Shown: positions 9,801 through 22,600, counted from the first letter of the stretch. The stretch is DNA of 34,186 nt from a bacterium (GCA_023133295.1 JAGLWT010000070.1:1-34186), one strand, 5' to 3'. Numbers and translations: made by a program. The notes: a model not told the origin generated them from the sequence alone.

Positions 9801-9937
9801 AGGTTTCCAACCCTTTCTTCCGGCATTCTCGTTTTCTTTCCAGTCATTCCCAATATGATTGAGAATCCATCTTTTCTTATTCTCTAACTTATCACTTATT
9901 TCCTATTTATTTATCACGAGGAAATATTGGAATACTA

Positions 9938-9966
9938 TTGATTTTAGCCGCGAATTAAGATATGCT
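9938..9966 (+). promoter_or_regulatory. Probable promoter of the three-gene operon
   Basis: TTGATT (9938-9943), a 17-bp spacer and TATGCT (9961-9966). Transcription would begin near 9973, leaving a leader of about 20 nt that includes the Shine-Dalgarno site GGAG (9984-9987) before the ATG at 9994. The -35 matches well; the -10 matches 4 of 6. Confidence 0.5.
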
Positions 9967-9993
9967 ATGTTTAATATTATTTTGGAGAATTGG

Positions 9994-12900
9994 ATGAAGA
10001 AAACACTATTATTGTTGCTCGTGATGCTTGCCATTTTAATATCGGTGGAAGGAATAGTAGCGGAAAATGAACAAGGTAATAACAACAATACTTCTATCGA
10101 GAAAGAATTGGAACTTTATCGAAACGAAATTAACAAAGTAAGAAACCAAGATATTCTAGAGATAATAAAAGGAAATAAGAAAAGACATAAAGGGAAGCAC
10201 GAAGAAGAAAGAAAAGTAAGAGTTGATAATGAAAAAATCGTACATGAAATCCAAATTAGTGAAAAAGTAAAAGACGAATTAGATATTCGATCTGACGATA
10301 TTTTGCAAATTGAGGAGAAGCAAAAAGTGACTGCTGTTCCAAATATTAGTAGTGTTAAAATTGAGATAAATTCGAATTATTATAATTATTATGATAGTGC
10401 AACAAGTTTATTGAATATTTCCTCTAGTATTCTTGTTAAAGCTACGGATGCTTCATGTGTCAAAGGATATTATACTTCTGATGGTGTTTATTTTTATGAC
10501 ATAACTACAGTTTATACTCCAACTTATGTAAATGATTTAGGTGATTATTACTATATATTCAGTTTAAAGGATTATTTATTTATATACCCTACAGAATACG
10601 ATTACTATAGTTTTTATTTTAAAGCTTATGATATATGCGATGATGAAAACTATGAAACACATTACTATTATTTAGCTCAAAATGGATATTATATCAATTA
10701 TCAAATTGATTTTGATAAACCGACAGTTAATTCATTCACTATTAATGGTAATGACATAAATAATGTCTCCGAAGTTTCAGGAAATCTTTCAGTAAATGTA
10801 AATGCATACGATTATTGGGCTGGAATAAAGAAAATTAGATTATCTATTGGTAACTATGCTGGATTAGTTTATAACACTGCTTATGTATATTCGAATCCAG
10901 AGGCAAATAAAGATGCAATCTTCAATATTGATACAATGCAAATTGTAAATAGTAATTTTAAATATCCTGATGGGGATTATATTTTCAATGCACACGTATA
11001 TGATGCAGTAGCCAATAATTTCTCATACTTCCAGACTCCTGTTTACATAAAGATTGCGAATCCTCCTTCAACACCAAAGAACTTAGTAGCTACTGATACC
11101 CAAATAGGTCGGGAGATAAAAATGACTTGGTCATCGAATAATGAATATTATGAGCCTGATATTTGGTATTATAACCTATATTGTAGTAAATCAACTGGTA
11201 TTGATCCGAAGAACTCGAGTACTTATGATAGACATGTCGAGGCAATTTGTGTAGATGATTTTGGCGCCGGCTTGCAGGAATATTATATTCAAGGAACAGA
11301 TTCGTATTTTTACAATTACATCATAGACGGTGAGAAGTTCTATTTTGTAATTACAGCAACTGATAATTCCTTCAATGAGAGTTCACCTTCAAATGAAGTT
11401 GAAGTTATTCCAACTCTGAAAAGCCCAAATATATATTTAATAAATACTGAAGAAGGCGGGGAAGTACAAATTACAATCAATCAAGAAGTTTCAGATGTTG
11501 GTAATTATTATAGTGGTGCGGACAGGTGGAAAATCTATTATGGAAAATCACCTTTATATAATACTAATTCTATTGAAACTATCGATACTCAAATTACAAT
11601 AAATGCCCTTGATAATAACAGTAATTATAGTTTCGCTGCCAAAGCTATCGCTGATATAAATGGATACGAAAGTATTTACTCTTCAGTAAAAACGATTACT
11701 CCAACTTTGGGCAGTCCTGAGATTACATCTTTAGTTGATACCATGGAAGGTGGAGAAATATATGTAACATGGGTGTCAAAGAAAAACATAGATGGTCTCT
11801 CTATATATATTAGCGAAAATCCAGGAATCGATATTAGCAATTCTCAAACCTATGATGATAAAATAGTTCTTGATTCTTCCGAAGATAACAAGCTTCTGGA
11901 GAATTTAACAAACGGAAGGACATATTATATAGTTGTCAGTAACTTTAAGACAAATCCTACAAATGGACAATATACTGAAACACCTTCTGCTGGAAAAAGC
12001 ATTATTCCAACAATTGCCCCACCCGCGATATCTGGAATTGAGGATCTTCGAACTGGGAATAGTCTGAAGGTAGTGTGGAATAAGAGAAAAAATGCTGCTG
12101 GATACCAACTCTATTTTTCCGAAACTCAAGATGGATTAAGCGATTCATCACCTATTGATGTCGGATTGACAACGGAATATATACTTTCAGGATTATGTAC
12201 TGATATTAATTACTACATAGGGGTAAAAGCTTATGATGATTCTGGATATGAAAGTCCAGATATATCAATAATTCAAGGGATCCCTACCCTTTTATATTTG
12301 ATCGATATTGCAATTAAAAATACGAATGCAGGTGATTCTTTAAAGTTATTCTGGAAGTTGGAGAATCAAATCGAAAATATTGTACGTTTCAACATATATA
12401 GAGGTGTCTCAGAAGACCACCTTATGGCAGCTACCAATGAAATTGCTCAGGTTCAGTATATAGAGGATCAGGATACATATGCTTTTGAAGATATAAATTT
12501 AATTAATGGACAGAGGTATTTTTATACATTAGGCATTGTTACTTCTACAGTAAACTGCGGAGAATATACTTCGAGTAAATCTGATGAAATAGTATCCGAA
12601 AACCCATTTCCGTCACCTCCCCTTAATTTCTCAGCAACGAATTACGGCGATGGAAATACAGTTTTCCTATCATGGGACAAACCCGATAGAACTGATATTA
12701 GCAAGTTTGTCATTTATGAAGGGAATTCAACGGATCTCGATAAAATTAACTACATTATGAAATATGAAATTCTATATATGGCTCCAACTGAAATATTTTC
12801 AAAAGGACTTATCACCAATAAGGAATATTTCTTCAGGATTTGTTCAGTTGATACCGAGATGCAGGAAGGCCCACTTTCGGAAATGGTATCAATTATCACT

Positions 12901-15357
12901 GCAGATTCGTCTATTCCGCTTGTACCTTCCGGATTTACTGCTGTTGAAGGAGATTCCTATGTTGATCTGAGATGGAACTACACTAATGAGGATGATATAG
13001 CGGGGTATATCATTTATGGAAAGGAAGGCCCGAATCCTGGAAACAATACCCTTAATTTTTGGGAGAATAACGCGACTCTTATTGATAATACGATAGAAAA
13101 AAATAAAATATATTATCGCGCAGAAAATCTAATAAACGGTGTAGAATATTGCTTCGCACTATTTTCCCGTGATACCTCTATGAACTATTCTGATGGGGTG
13201 TGCAGAACCGCAACTCCTGAAATTCAAATCCGTCCATGTCCTCCATTGGGTTTGATGGCAAATGGAAACGATGGCTATATTGAATTGGAGTGGATGTCAA
13301 ATCATGTTAATGACGGAGTGGATCATTATAATGTATATAGGAGTCAAGAAGACCCTGAGCTTTCAGAATTTGCTGGTTGGGGAGATCCAGTCAATGTAAA
13401 TCCAGTTAAAGTAAATTCTTTTACTGATAACAATGTGGTTAACGGAAAATCATACTACTATTGTGTTTCAGCTGTTGATGTCGATAGACCTGCTGATAAC
13501 CAGGAGAGTGAATATTCGTTGCATTACGGAGTTGTACCAAATCTTTCTGCAAGTGTAATTTATAGTGTTCTAGTTCCATCTGACATAGATCAATATCAGG
13601 ATAATTCTCATATTAATGAAATAAAAACAATAGATCCGTATTTCATTGATCCGACTGTTCCGGATGAGGATCGTTATGCCTTGATAAGGTTTTATACAAA
13701 CAGGGATGTGGAATTTGTTATACTGAATATCTATAAAGAGGATACTTCGGAAATTGTCTATAGTAAGAAAATCGCAAATCCTCATGATGTATTTTCCGAT
13801 AATGAGAAAAACATCTTAACCTGGAACGGTAGACATCTTGAAGGATATTTTTGCTCTCAGGGGAATTACACTGTAGAGTTGTTCTCAAAAGAAAAGCAAT
13901 CACAGGTTCTAAGAAGCTTATCAAGAAATCCCATTGAGGATACTTTGGAAACGTGGATCGGAAAGATAAAGATGCTCGGACCTGATGAGTTAGTTCTTTC
14001 ATCTGACAGAAATGGTGTTATGGTTAGTGAAAGGGAGCCAACACTAATATCGGCCGATTTTCAGAAAAAGATCTTTGGAACTCATGTGGATGCTACTGCG
14101 GATGTTGAATTTAGGATTATTTCCGGTGACGCATACGCGAAGTTTATTGATGATGAAGTTGTTTACACGTCAGATGGTCATGCTGAAATAAAACTATATG
14201 GTACCGCTTCGGGAGTTGTTTCTATCAAAGCGAGATCCGGGAAATTGGAAGACACTATTTCGCTGCAAGTGTATAAATTTGACATATCAGTTAAAGACAT
14301 ATACGGAGGCGTTGTATCTGAAGATGAAGAGACAAATCCAGGTGCATTTATACATTATAATACTGACAATGATAATAAAAAACGTATTGGCCTAGATTCA
14401 TATCCTGATTACAAAAAGAAAGTCCTAAATGTCCAGGGAGAAGATGACCTAAAACAAATTGAGATAATTATTGATCCCATTCCCAATAAAGGATCTATTA
14501 ATTTAAAAAGGAGTCGAGGTATATTATACTATTGGAAACATAAAGAAAAGGGAGATACCAATAAGCTATTACTAGATCTTGCTACTTATGGAAACGAGAA
14601 AAACTGGGATTTATCTAATGAAAATCAGAGAAATGATTTTGATAATGTTCATGAATCTATTTGGATAGAAGGTTTTGACGATGGGATTGCGACAAATATA
14701 TTGGAATACAAAGATGTAAATGGCAATATTGTGTGTAAAGATTCCATACTATTTACTTCTACTGCTGCCATTTGTGGCTACCAACCGAATTTTATTCAAT
14801 CTGGTCAGAACTACATATTTGTAGGCGATCTTGTGAAATCGGAGTTTCCAAAAATCGTTCATTGTGAATGGAGTATATTGGATCCGCGTAATAATAAATA
14901 TAATTGCATTGCTTGGTCAGTGAATATTTCTGACAAATGGGTATGGGGGCCCTTTGAAGATAATCAACCTCTAGAACAAGAGGTTGGTGGAGTCACGCAT
15001 TTTAATTTAGATAAATTTGGTACTACTACTAGAAATGGTTTTGGAAATGATAAATTAGATGAAGATGATTTTGATGCTTTATACGAGCACTATGGGTATG
15101 AGGAGACTTCAGATTCTGCAGAAGCCGATATTATTCTTTATAAAAGTGATGATGCAAAAGAGCCTGTAAGAAATCCCGAAGGCTTTACTCACGCAGCTAG
15201 GAAACGGGCTTGTGATCACCATTTTGGCATGATGTTTGAAAGTAAACTCGGAAATGCTTGGAAAATTGAACATGTTCAGGATCACTTGAATGATAAAAGC
15301 AATTTGGAGAAGAGTCATTATGGGCAACCATATAAGTATTATAAAAAAAGTAATTAA
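9994..15357 (+). CDS. Giant exported fibronectin-III protein with papain-like C-terminal domain
   Basis: This is 1,787 residues from the ATG at 9994. I chose that start because GGAG lies 6 nt upstream and the protein then opens with a signal peptide (MKKTLLLLLVMLAILISVEG); the reading frame extends back to 9859. A charged, probably helical segment (about 27-115) precedes Ig-like sequence. About eight fibronectin-III-type modules start near residues 357, 474, 571, 673, 765, 871, 973 and 1078. A FlgD-like Ig domain follows (about 1223-1305, 'ILTWNGRHLEGYF'). The last 175 residues match a family I know as DUF7689: YNCIAW with C1638, THAA with H1733, FESKLG with E1749 and H1760. Cys/His in this order suggests a papain/NlpC-like hydrolase, though the activity is inferred. 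First gene of a tight operon with the HEAT-repeat gene. There is no YPNP sorting domain. Base composition is strongly AT-rich (13 of 60 bases G/C at 10381-10440). Confidence 0.82.
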   Translation: MKKTLLLLLVMLAILISVEGIVAENEQGNNNNTSIEKELELYRNEINKVRNQDILEIIKGNKKRHKGKHEEERKVRVDNEKIVHEIQISEKVKDELDIRSDDILQIEEKQKVTAVPNISSVKIEINSNYYNYYDSATSLLNISSSILVKATDASCVKGYYTSDGVYFYDITTVYTPTYVNDLGDYYYIFSLKDYLFIYPTEYDYYSFYFKAYDICDDENYETHYYYLAQNGYYINYQIDFDKPTVNSFTINGNDINNVSEVSGNLSVNVNAYDYWAGIKKIRLSIGNYAGLVYNTAYVYSNPEANKDAIFNIDTMQIVNSNFKYPDGDYIFNAHVYDAVANNFSYFQTPVYIKIANPPSTPKNLVATDTQIGREIKMTWSSNNEYYEPDIWYYNLYCSKSTGIDPKNSSTYDRHVEAICVDDFGAGLQEYYIQGTDSYFYNYIIDGEKFYFVITATDNSFNESSPSNEVEVIPTLKSPNIYLINTEEGGEVQITINQEVSDVGNYYSGADRWKIYYGKSPLYNTNSIETIDTQITINALDNNSNYSFAAKAIADINGYESIYSSVKTITPTLGSPEITSLVDTMEGGEIYVTWVSKKNIDGLSIYISENPGIDISNSQTYDDKIVLDSSEDNKLLENLTNGRTYYIVVSNFKTNPTNGQYTETPSAGKSIIPTIAPPAISGIEDLRTGNSLKVVWNKRKNAAGYQLYFSETQDGLSDSSPIDVGLTTEYILSGLCTDINYYIGVKAYDDSGYESPDISIIQGIPTLLYLIDIAIKNTNAGDSLKLFWKLENQIENIVRFNIYRGVSEDHLMAATNEIAQVQYIEDQDTYAFEDINLINGQRYFYTLGIVTSTVNCGEYTSSKSDEIVSENPFPSPPLNFSATNYGDGNTVFLSWDKPDRTDISKFVIYEGNSTDLDKINYIMKYEILYMAPTEIFSKGLITNKEYFFRICSVDTEMQEGPLSEMVSIITADSSIPLVPSGFTAVEGDSYVDLRWNYTNEDDIAGYIIYGKEGPNPGNNTLNFWENNATLIDNTIEKNKIYYRAENLINGVEYCFALFSRDTSMNYSDGVCRTATPEIQIRPCPPLGLMANGNDGYIELEWMSNHVNDGVDHYNVYRSQEDPELSEFAGWGDPVNVNPVKVNSFTDNNVVNGKSYYYCVSAVDVDRPADNQESEYSLHYGVVPNLSASVIYSVLVPSDIDQYQDNSHINEIKTIDPYFIDPTVPDEDRYALIRFYTNRDVEFVILNIYKEDTSEIVYSKKIANPHDVFSDNEKNILTWNGRHLEGYFCSQGNYTVELFSKEKQSQVLRSLSRNPIEDTLETWIGKIKMLGPDELVLSSDRNGVMVSEREPTLISADFQKKIFGTHVDATADVEFRIISGDAYAKFIDDEVVYTSDGHAEIKLYGTASGVVSIKARSGKLEDTISLQVYKFDISVKDIYGGVVSEDEETNPGAFIHYNTDNDNKKRIGLDSYPDYKKKVLNVQGEDDLKQIEIIIDPIPNKGSINLKRSRGILYYWKHKEKGDTNKLLLDLATYGNEKNWDLSNENQRNDFDNVHESIWIEGFDDGIATNILEYKDVNGNIVCKDSILFTSTAAICGYQPNFIQSGQNYIFVGDLVKSEFPKIVHCEWSILDPRNNKYNCIAWSVNISDKWVWGPFEDNQPLEQEVGGVTHFNLDKFGTTTRNGFGNDKLDEDDFDALYEHYGYEETSDSAEADIILYKSDDAKEPVRNPEGFTHAARKRACDHHFGMMFESKLGNAWKIEHVQDHLNDKSNLEKSHYGQPYKYYKKSN

Positions 15358-15369
15358 AGGGGAAGAAAT

Positions 15370-16602
15370 ATGAAAAATAACAAAATCAATTTTAGCAGAA
15401 TTCTAGGATTAATATTACTGTTCATTGGATTGAGCATCAATCCCTTTGCATCTTCAGATAACAGTAAAGAAGGAAAAGAAATAAGGCCAATTTTAAATCA
15501 GAAGTATAATAAATGGCAAGAGCATTGTGTTGAAGTACAATTTAGTTCTAATCCTAATGATTATATTGACGAGTATTTTAAGGAAATTGTAGACTTGGGC
15601 ACCCCAATTCTAGTATATATTATTGAAATGATGAAAGAAAAAAGTATACACCATGGTCCAATTGGATTAGGAACTGCATTTGAACGTATTACGAAATGTG
15701 ATCTTTCCATTATTAAAGATGTTAAACAAGCAGATAAAGACGAATATTTTCTCATTCGATTTCCAGACTTAAGGGTTTCAAGTGAAAAAGAACTCTATTT
15801 GCTATATGAGAGATGGTTGGAAAACGGTCGAGAGAAGATTCCTGAGTATTATTATGATCTCTACTCCAAATGGTTAATATATTACGATCAGAATGATAAC
15901 GAGAAATTAAAAGAAATTTCTGTAAAGATAGCAACTTTGGGCTTAGATGTGATTCCATTGATGATAGATGATCTAGAGAATGGAAATCACGAAATAATAG
16001 AAATAATATCCGATTTAACTAATGAAGGGTTAAATAATGACATTTTAGAGCGGGGCTCTGCAATTGACTGGTGGAGAGATAATAGACAGAGATTTGTTAT
16101 TAATAATAGCAGGGTTCTTGAAATTATAAAAACTGAAAATGATGTGGAAAGGGCGAAGAAGTGGATTGAACTCTTGGAATCAGGTGAAGATATCTATAAG
16201 GAGAACGCTGAAATCGGACTTTCCAACCTCCCTGGTCATAAAAAGGTAGTTGATTACCTGTTTATTCAAATGATGACTAAATCCGAAAGAGTAAGATCCA
16301 GCGTTGCGGCTGCTATGGGAAAAATTATTTATAAGCATGAGGGATTGAAGGAAAAAACCAAGCAGAGATTAATACATTTACTTAAAGAAAATAATCCAGA
16401 AGTTAAAAGAGAAATAATATATGCTCTCGGAGAAATTGGAGGCAAAGATGTGATCCCTCATCTGAAGAAAGTAAAGAAAAGTGACAATACCAAAAAAACA
16501 ATTAAAATATATACAAATCAGAAAAAAATTGAAAAAACCATTTATCCAGTTAAAAGGGAAGCAGAGAGAGCTATTGAGAAGATAAAACGAAAAAGGAAAT
16601 AA
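15370..16602 (+). CDS. Exported HEAT-repeat protein
   Basis: A 410-residue protein with an N-terminal signal peptide (hydrophobic core about residues 10-27, likely cleavage after 'PFAS'). The middle (about 35-260) is helical and unassigned. Residues about 280-400 form HEAT-like repeats, e.g. 'SERVRSSVAAAMGKI' and 'NPEVKREIIYALGEIGGKDVIPHL'. HEAT repeats act as protein-binding scaffolds. The gene begins 12 bp after the fibronectin-III/papain-like gene, with AGGGGAAG (15358-15365) as Shine-Dalgarno site. It ends 3 bp before the next start, so translation is probably coupled. Its position directly behind the enzymatic C-terminus of its neighbour and its predicted export make it a candidate partner or protector for that domain. 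A general surface-scaffold role is equally possible. The C-terminus is very lysine-rich. Confidence 0.8.
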   Translation: MKNNKINFSRILGLILLFIGLSINPFASSDNSKEGKEIRPILNQKYNKWQEHCVEVQFSSNPNDYIDEYFKEIVDLGTPILVYIIEMMKEKSIHHGPIGLGTAFERITKCDLSIIKDVKQADKDEYFLIRFPDLRVSSEKELYLLYERWLENGREKIPEYYYDLYSKWLIYYDQNDNEKLKEISVKIATLGLDVIPLMIDDLENGNHEIIEIISDLTNEGLNNDILERGSAIDWWRDNRQRFVINNSRVLEIIKTENDVERAKKWIELLESGEDIYKENAEIGLSNLPGHKKVVDYLFIQMMTKSERVRSSVAAAMGKIIYKHEGLKEKTKQRLIHLLKENNPEVKREIIYALGEIGGKDVIPHLKKVKKSDNTKKTIKIYTNQKKIEKTIYPVKREAERAIEKIKRKRK

Positions 16603-16605
16603 GAA

Positions 16606-19600
16606 ATGGATTATAAAGTGAAGATTGAAAAAGTATTCTTTGGATTTCTTATTGTTATACTCTTAAAATGCTCTGGATTTGCAATTTCTAATACTAAACT
16701 AATTGACTTTTTTATTACAAATTATATTTATCAAGGGCAAACTGTCCATTTAAATCTTCCCTCAGGAATTGCAGTTGATGATAATAACGGATTATATATT
16801 TCCGATACGTTAAATAATAGAATAATAAAATTCAACGTTGATTTCTCGCAAAATACCATAATTCAAGATAGTTTATTTGCGAAAAATGGTATCTTAGAAT
16901 TAGATTTCGCGCATCCTGAAGGAATTGCAGTTGATGAAAAGTCAGGATCCTTATTTGTTTTGGATACTGAAAATCACAGAATTTGTATTTATAATTTAAC
17001 GGATAATCATTTAGAACCAACATTTATTGGAAGTAAAGGTATTGGTAATTATGAATTCAACACCCCAAGAGACATTGCGATCTATGGCGAATACTTATAT
17101 GTTGCGGATTCTTCGAATCACAGAATACAGCAATTCCAAATAGTTTCTGGAAGTCTAGTATTTATCGATTCATTAACATTAGACACTCCTTCCAATCCGT
17201 CAGGTATCGCGATTGATAATAACGGGTGGTTATATGTTGTGTCCACATATAAAAACAAAATCAAGATATTTGATGAATCCGGAAATTTTCAGTCTGAATT
17301 TGGCTTTTCAGGTTTAAAGCCAGGCGAAGTATTATATCCGCGTGACATTGAAGTAGATAATGAAGGTAACATTTTTATCGTTGATACTGATAATGCAAGG
17401 ATTGAAAAATTTGAAAGTGGGGGAACGTTATTACAGGCATTCGGAGAACCCGGACTAAATAAGAACCAATTTTGTTCACCTCAGGAATTAAAGATAAAAT
17501 ATCTATCAAATGGAAGAAAGATCTTAATAATAGCTGATTCTAATAAAAACATGATTCAAGCATATGATGATTCTGATTATATAAAAGATGTGCAGTTTCC
17601 CTTTGGTAAATATTTTTCTCCGAATTCAGACAACGTCCTCGATCAGTTATTGATTGATGTCAATGTACAGGATATTGGGACTTTGTTAATGTATATATAC
17701 TCCAAATCCGGAGTTCTTCTCGGAGAGTCTTCACAAGAGATTCCCGCTTCCGGATGGGTAAGGTTTTCATGGAATGGGAAAGATCTACAGAATAATACTG
17801 TTCCTACCGGTCAATACATAGTGAATATTTACTGTGCTGATTTCTCTGAAGACCTTATATCAAATGTATGGCAGGAAAAAGTATACTTAGATAATTCAAA
17901 GCCTTATGGAATGTCAACTCTAAATATTGATCACTTTTCTCCGAGTTTTCACACGAATGCTTATATAGCCTACTCAATATATGACAATATGACTGAAATT
18001 CTAAGAGATTTTTCAGTAAAAGTATATGATTCGAGAAGCGAATTTAGTGACGAACATTTAATTAATATAATAGAATCTGAAAATGAGAAACCTTCAGGGA
18101 TGTATTCGGCATTCTGGAACGGGATAAATCAATTTGCGGGAGAATTTGCAGAAGAAGGAAGTTATTCATTTGTGATTACATGTTCTGACAACGCAAAAAA
18201 TGTGATGGAACACATTCATCCAATTACTATTGATCATTCTCCTCCGATAGTATACCGAAATATTGAAGATTACGGCTATTATAACTACGATGTTACACCT
18301 GAGGTTGAAATTGCCGAATATATAGACCTTTCAGACCTGCTCATTACCTTAGATGGTAATCCGTATGTGCTGGGAACTCCAGTATTAGAAGAAGGCCACC
18401 ATGAGATAATAGTGAATGTAACGGACATATATGGGAATCAAGCAAATGAGTCAATCAATTTTATTATTGATAAAACAAATCCTGTTGCAGAAATTACAAG
18501 TCCGACTGAAGATGATTTAATTGGAATTAAATATCTGATAGCTGGTTCTGCTAGTGATGTTAATATTTCATATTATGAGTTATTTTATAAGGATATTTCC
18601 TTATCTGGTGGTTTCACAAGTATAATAAGAGTGGTCGAAACAGAAATATGCGAAGGAACGCTTGCAGTTGGTGATAATTCATCCTTGAATGGTGAATATA
18701 TTATAAAACTAGTTGTGTGTGATAAAGCTGGAAATATTACAGAAGACTTCGTCAATGTAAATATAGATTCCATTCCACCTCAGATATCTTTTGCAGAAAT
18801 AGAGGCGGGAGAGTTTTATAATTATGATATAATTCCCGAGATATCATTCTCCGACAATAATGAACCATTAGCTTATACTGGTATTACGCTAAATGGCGAA
18901 GCTTTTGTTAGTGGATCTACAATATCCAAAGAAGGTTATTATGATTTAATTGCTTGTGCTGTAGATCGTGCTGGAAATGAATCAGTCAAGAGTATTTCGT
19001 TTGTGATTGATAAAACTTCACCAATTATTGAGATTAAAGGTGTTCAAAATAATAAGGAGTACACTAATTATATCTTATCTCCAAAGATCAATTGTTCGGA
19101 TGTTAATCTTCAGGATTATTATAGTAGGTTAAATGCAAATCCTTTTGAGTCGGGAAATCTAATATATGAACCTGGTTCGTATAGCTTGTATGTTATAGCA
19201 GAAGACTTTGCAGGGAATATTTCTGAGAAAACAGTAAGATTTGAGATATTGCGTACTACTTATACGTTTGATCAGAGTGAAGAATATAATCAGTGGCTAT
19301 ATTATCCTTCTTTTGGTTTATACAAAGTCAATCGCAGAGAAATAAGAATGGATATTGTATTTCCATATGCTTATTCCTCTCCACCTGAAATCGATGTTTC
19401 AAGTAATGGCTTAGAATATGATTCTTTGATTAGTGAAATTGGCTGGGCCGAGGTCGTTCCGGGTTCATTTAAACAATTGGGCTGCGGATATTCAGGATGT
19501 ACGCTTAGAACCTATGTTTATTATCGAATTAGTCGTCAAAGATGGATTCCTTGTGAACCGGAAAATGTTAATTTTGATTATTCAATTAATAATGAACAAA

Positions 19601-22600
19601 TCGCTGGAAGTTCAGTCAATCCTTTTGAATATCTATACGGAGGAAATAAAGCAAAGACAATAAGTCTAGATTTTGCACCTACTGAACAATCAAAGACTTT
19701 CTACATTGAAGGAGATTCGGAATATCCAATCTATGATTTTGATAAAATAGAATTCGGTGAAAATTCAAATACTGAAGAAGAGATCTTGATTACATCTGAC
19801 AATAGATTAAAAATTATCGTATCAAGGAAATACTATTGGACGGGTGATTATAACTACAAAATTTATGCATATGGAAGGAAAAACAATCTTGTAGAGATTG
19901 AAACAGATCCTCCAGAATCATCAATTGATACTCTTGCATCACCATTAAATGAAAATACGGATAGATTCATAGTTTCTTGGTCCGGTCTTGATGATTCAGA
20001 TGGGGATATTCATTATAACATCCAGTATAGAGTGAATAATGATGCATGGCAGAGATGGGATGTAGAAGAAAATGGTGAAAGCTATACAACTAAGCAAATC
20101 TCGGAATTCAATTGGAAGGAATTTGCAGGTAACAAAGATCGAATATATTTTAGATGTCGTGCTAAAGATATTTTCTGTAATGTTGAATCCTTTCCTTCAG
20201 AACCAGACTATGATGCCTTTGTTGACATAGATATACCAGTGGTTATTCCTCAAACTAAAATTAGTTTTATTGGAAACTTTTTGTACAATGAGTCAAATGA
20301 TATGTATTTTATTGGGGAGAATACTAAAATCATCCTCTCGACCTTCGGGGGATTTGAGCCTGTAGAAACTAAATATAGAATCAATGAAGGAAGTTGGCAG
20401 ATTTATGTTGCTCCTATAGTAATAACACAAGAGGAAAGTATCTCATTTGAGTATTACAGTGTTGACGAATTTGGAAATTCTGAAGCCATTAACTCCAAAC
20501 AAATATTTCTTGATGATGCACCTCCAGTTGTAGGGATAAATGCAAACCAAGATAATTTTAGTCCTAATGGAGATGGGTGTAATGATATAACAGAGTTTAG
20601 CGTGCTAATACATGATGACTCGGGAGTGGATCATTGGGAATTGGAGATTTCAAATGCTTCTGGTCCCGTTCGCCATTTCTCCGGGTATTCCGAATCTAAT
20701 TTTACAATTACTTGGGATGGAAAAGGTGATTCTGGGGAGGACCTTCCTGATGGATTGTATCAACCTAGAATGATAGTCTATGACAATGTTGGAAACATAG
20801 GTTATTATGAAGAAGATAATTCAGAAGATGGAATAGAAATTGATTATGTTACTACACAACTTTCGTATTATGGTCAACCTGAAAACATAACAAATAACAC
20901 TGTAGGAAATCATTCAAATCAGCCTATTTGGGGAAATCAAAAGTCATCGGCAATTGTTTTTATTAAGAATAACAATATGTTGTATGGTTGGGATTTACAC
21001 GAAAAAGAACTTAATAATTATTATACGTTGAATAACTTACCTATTAGTGAACTCAAGTGGATGAACGATGGAACATTTAGTGGTAGAGTGATATTTATAG
21101 AAGATTCGAAGATAAAGCAAGTAACTAAAGATGCAATTTTCAACGATCTTCCGACATTAAACTCTAACGTAATTCATAATCTTGTACCAGATAGGATTAA
21201 TTCAAAAGTATTCTACAATTATCAACAGAAAATGGGTTTTGAAAACAAGATACTTTATGAAACCGGATTAGGCGAAGCAAGAGTTGCTTATCCTGGTCCA
21301 CTTGGTTACCTAGATCCAGAAGAATGGTTGAAAAATGGGGAGAATTTGATCATTTCATCAGGGAAGCCAGCAATTACAAATTTTGGTCCCAGTCCACAAA
21401 TGGAAGAATTGATAGTAGTTCCTACTGATGAAAGGGAATATGAAATTATAGAATCACAATATCCTGGGAATGATTATGTTATTGGAGATGTTATTTCACA
21501 AAGGAATGATTTAAGTCTCTTATTGGAATCAGCCTACTTGGATGAAAGATATTGGATTACGAATGACTCAGCGCTTGAAAAAAGCCCTGTATTTTCTCCG
21601 GATGGAACAAAAATTGCCTATATGTCTAATGCTGATGGATATTGGAATGTATGGTTAGTACAAAGAGATATCCCGTATGAAGGGTATATTCAGCCCTATA
21701 ATACGGATAATTTTCATCCGCCTGTGCAATTGACTCACCTTACTGACGACAGTATTGATATAAATTCCATAGGATGGACTGGAAGAGGAGATAAAATAAG
21801 TTATGTCCGGACATTAAATGATGATCCTAATATTACATATATTGTCAAAGCGCTTTACTACATGGATTACACAGGGATGGATCACGGAATGCTTTTCGGA
21901 TTCAAAACAAAAAGAGAAAATAGTGATGTTTCTTCATTATACGAGTGGAGCGACCAGGGCCATCTCGTGTATTCTGATTATGACGAAGCCAACGATATAA
22001 CAGACATTAAGGTTCGATATATGATTTGGGAAGATTATTGTGATCCGGAATTTTACAATGCCCCGGGAGATATTGTAAGTAGCGACGGCCTTGTTGAAGT
22101 TGAGATTGAGAGTGACGACCTATACCAGGGAATGGAGTACATCGAGATAGCAAGTGTTGACAATGTTTCTTCAGTGCCGGAGTACTCGGAAATATCTGGG
22201 ATGGTGATAGGAGATGTATATGAGATCAATTCAAGATCGGGGATCAATTATTTCAAAGATAATATAGAGATAGCCTTTAATTACGATGATCTGACTATTC
22301 TCGGGTATGATGAAGCAAATTATCAGGTTTACACTTACGATGAAGAGAATTCGGAATGGGTTATAGCACAGCCGGACGAACTTCTCACTACAAGGGATTA
22401 CGACAGCAATCAGATTACAATCGAGATGCTCCATCTTTCATATTATGCACTTTGCTATCATCACAATGAACCCGGTCCGCCGGAAATACTTTCAATTTCA
22501 ATTGCTCCGGAATATTTAAGTCCGAATGGAGACGGTGTAAATGATAGCTTGGTTGTGAGTGTTTCAGTATCGGAGGAATCTATTGTTCATTTGGGCATTT

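Larger units (their letters stand above)
9185..9937. other. Gene-poor stretch with repeats and possible relic
   Basis: I find no intact gene. The stretch contains a 'GCTTCGCAG' element (about 9193-9201), purine-rich heptad repeats (9231-9258), a possible decayed coding segment (about 9522-9715) and pyrimidine-rich heptad repeats (9710-9800). It also has a short imperfect inverted repeat around the AGTGTC...GACGCT block near 9400-9419. The short open frames here overlap one another and show no family signature. Confidence 0.6.

Noticed and set aside
9859..9993. Upstream in-frame extension of the fibronectin-III/papain-like gene
   Set aside because: The ATG at 9994 has GGAG at proper spacing and opens with a clean signal peptide; the extension lies over the predicted promoter.
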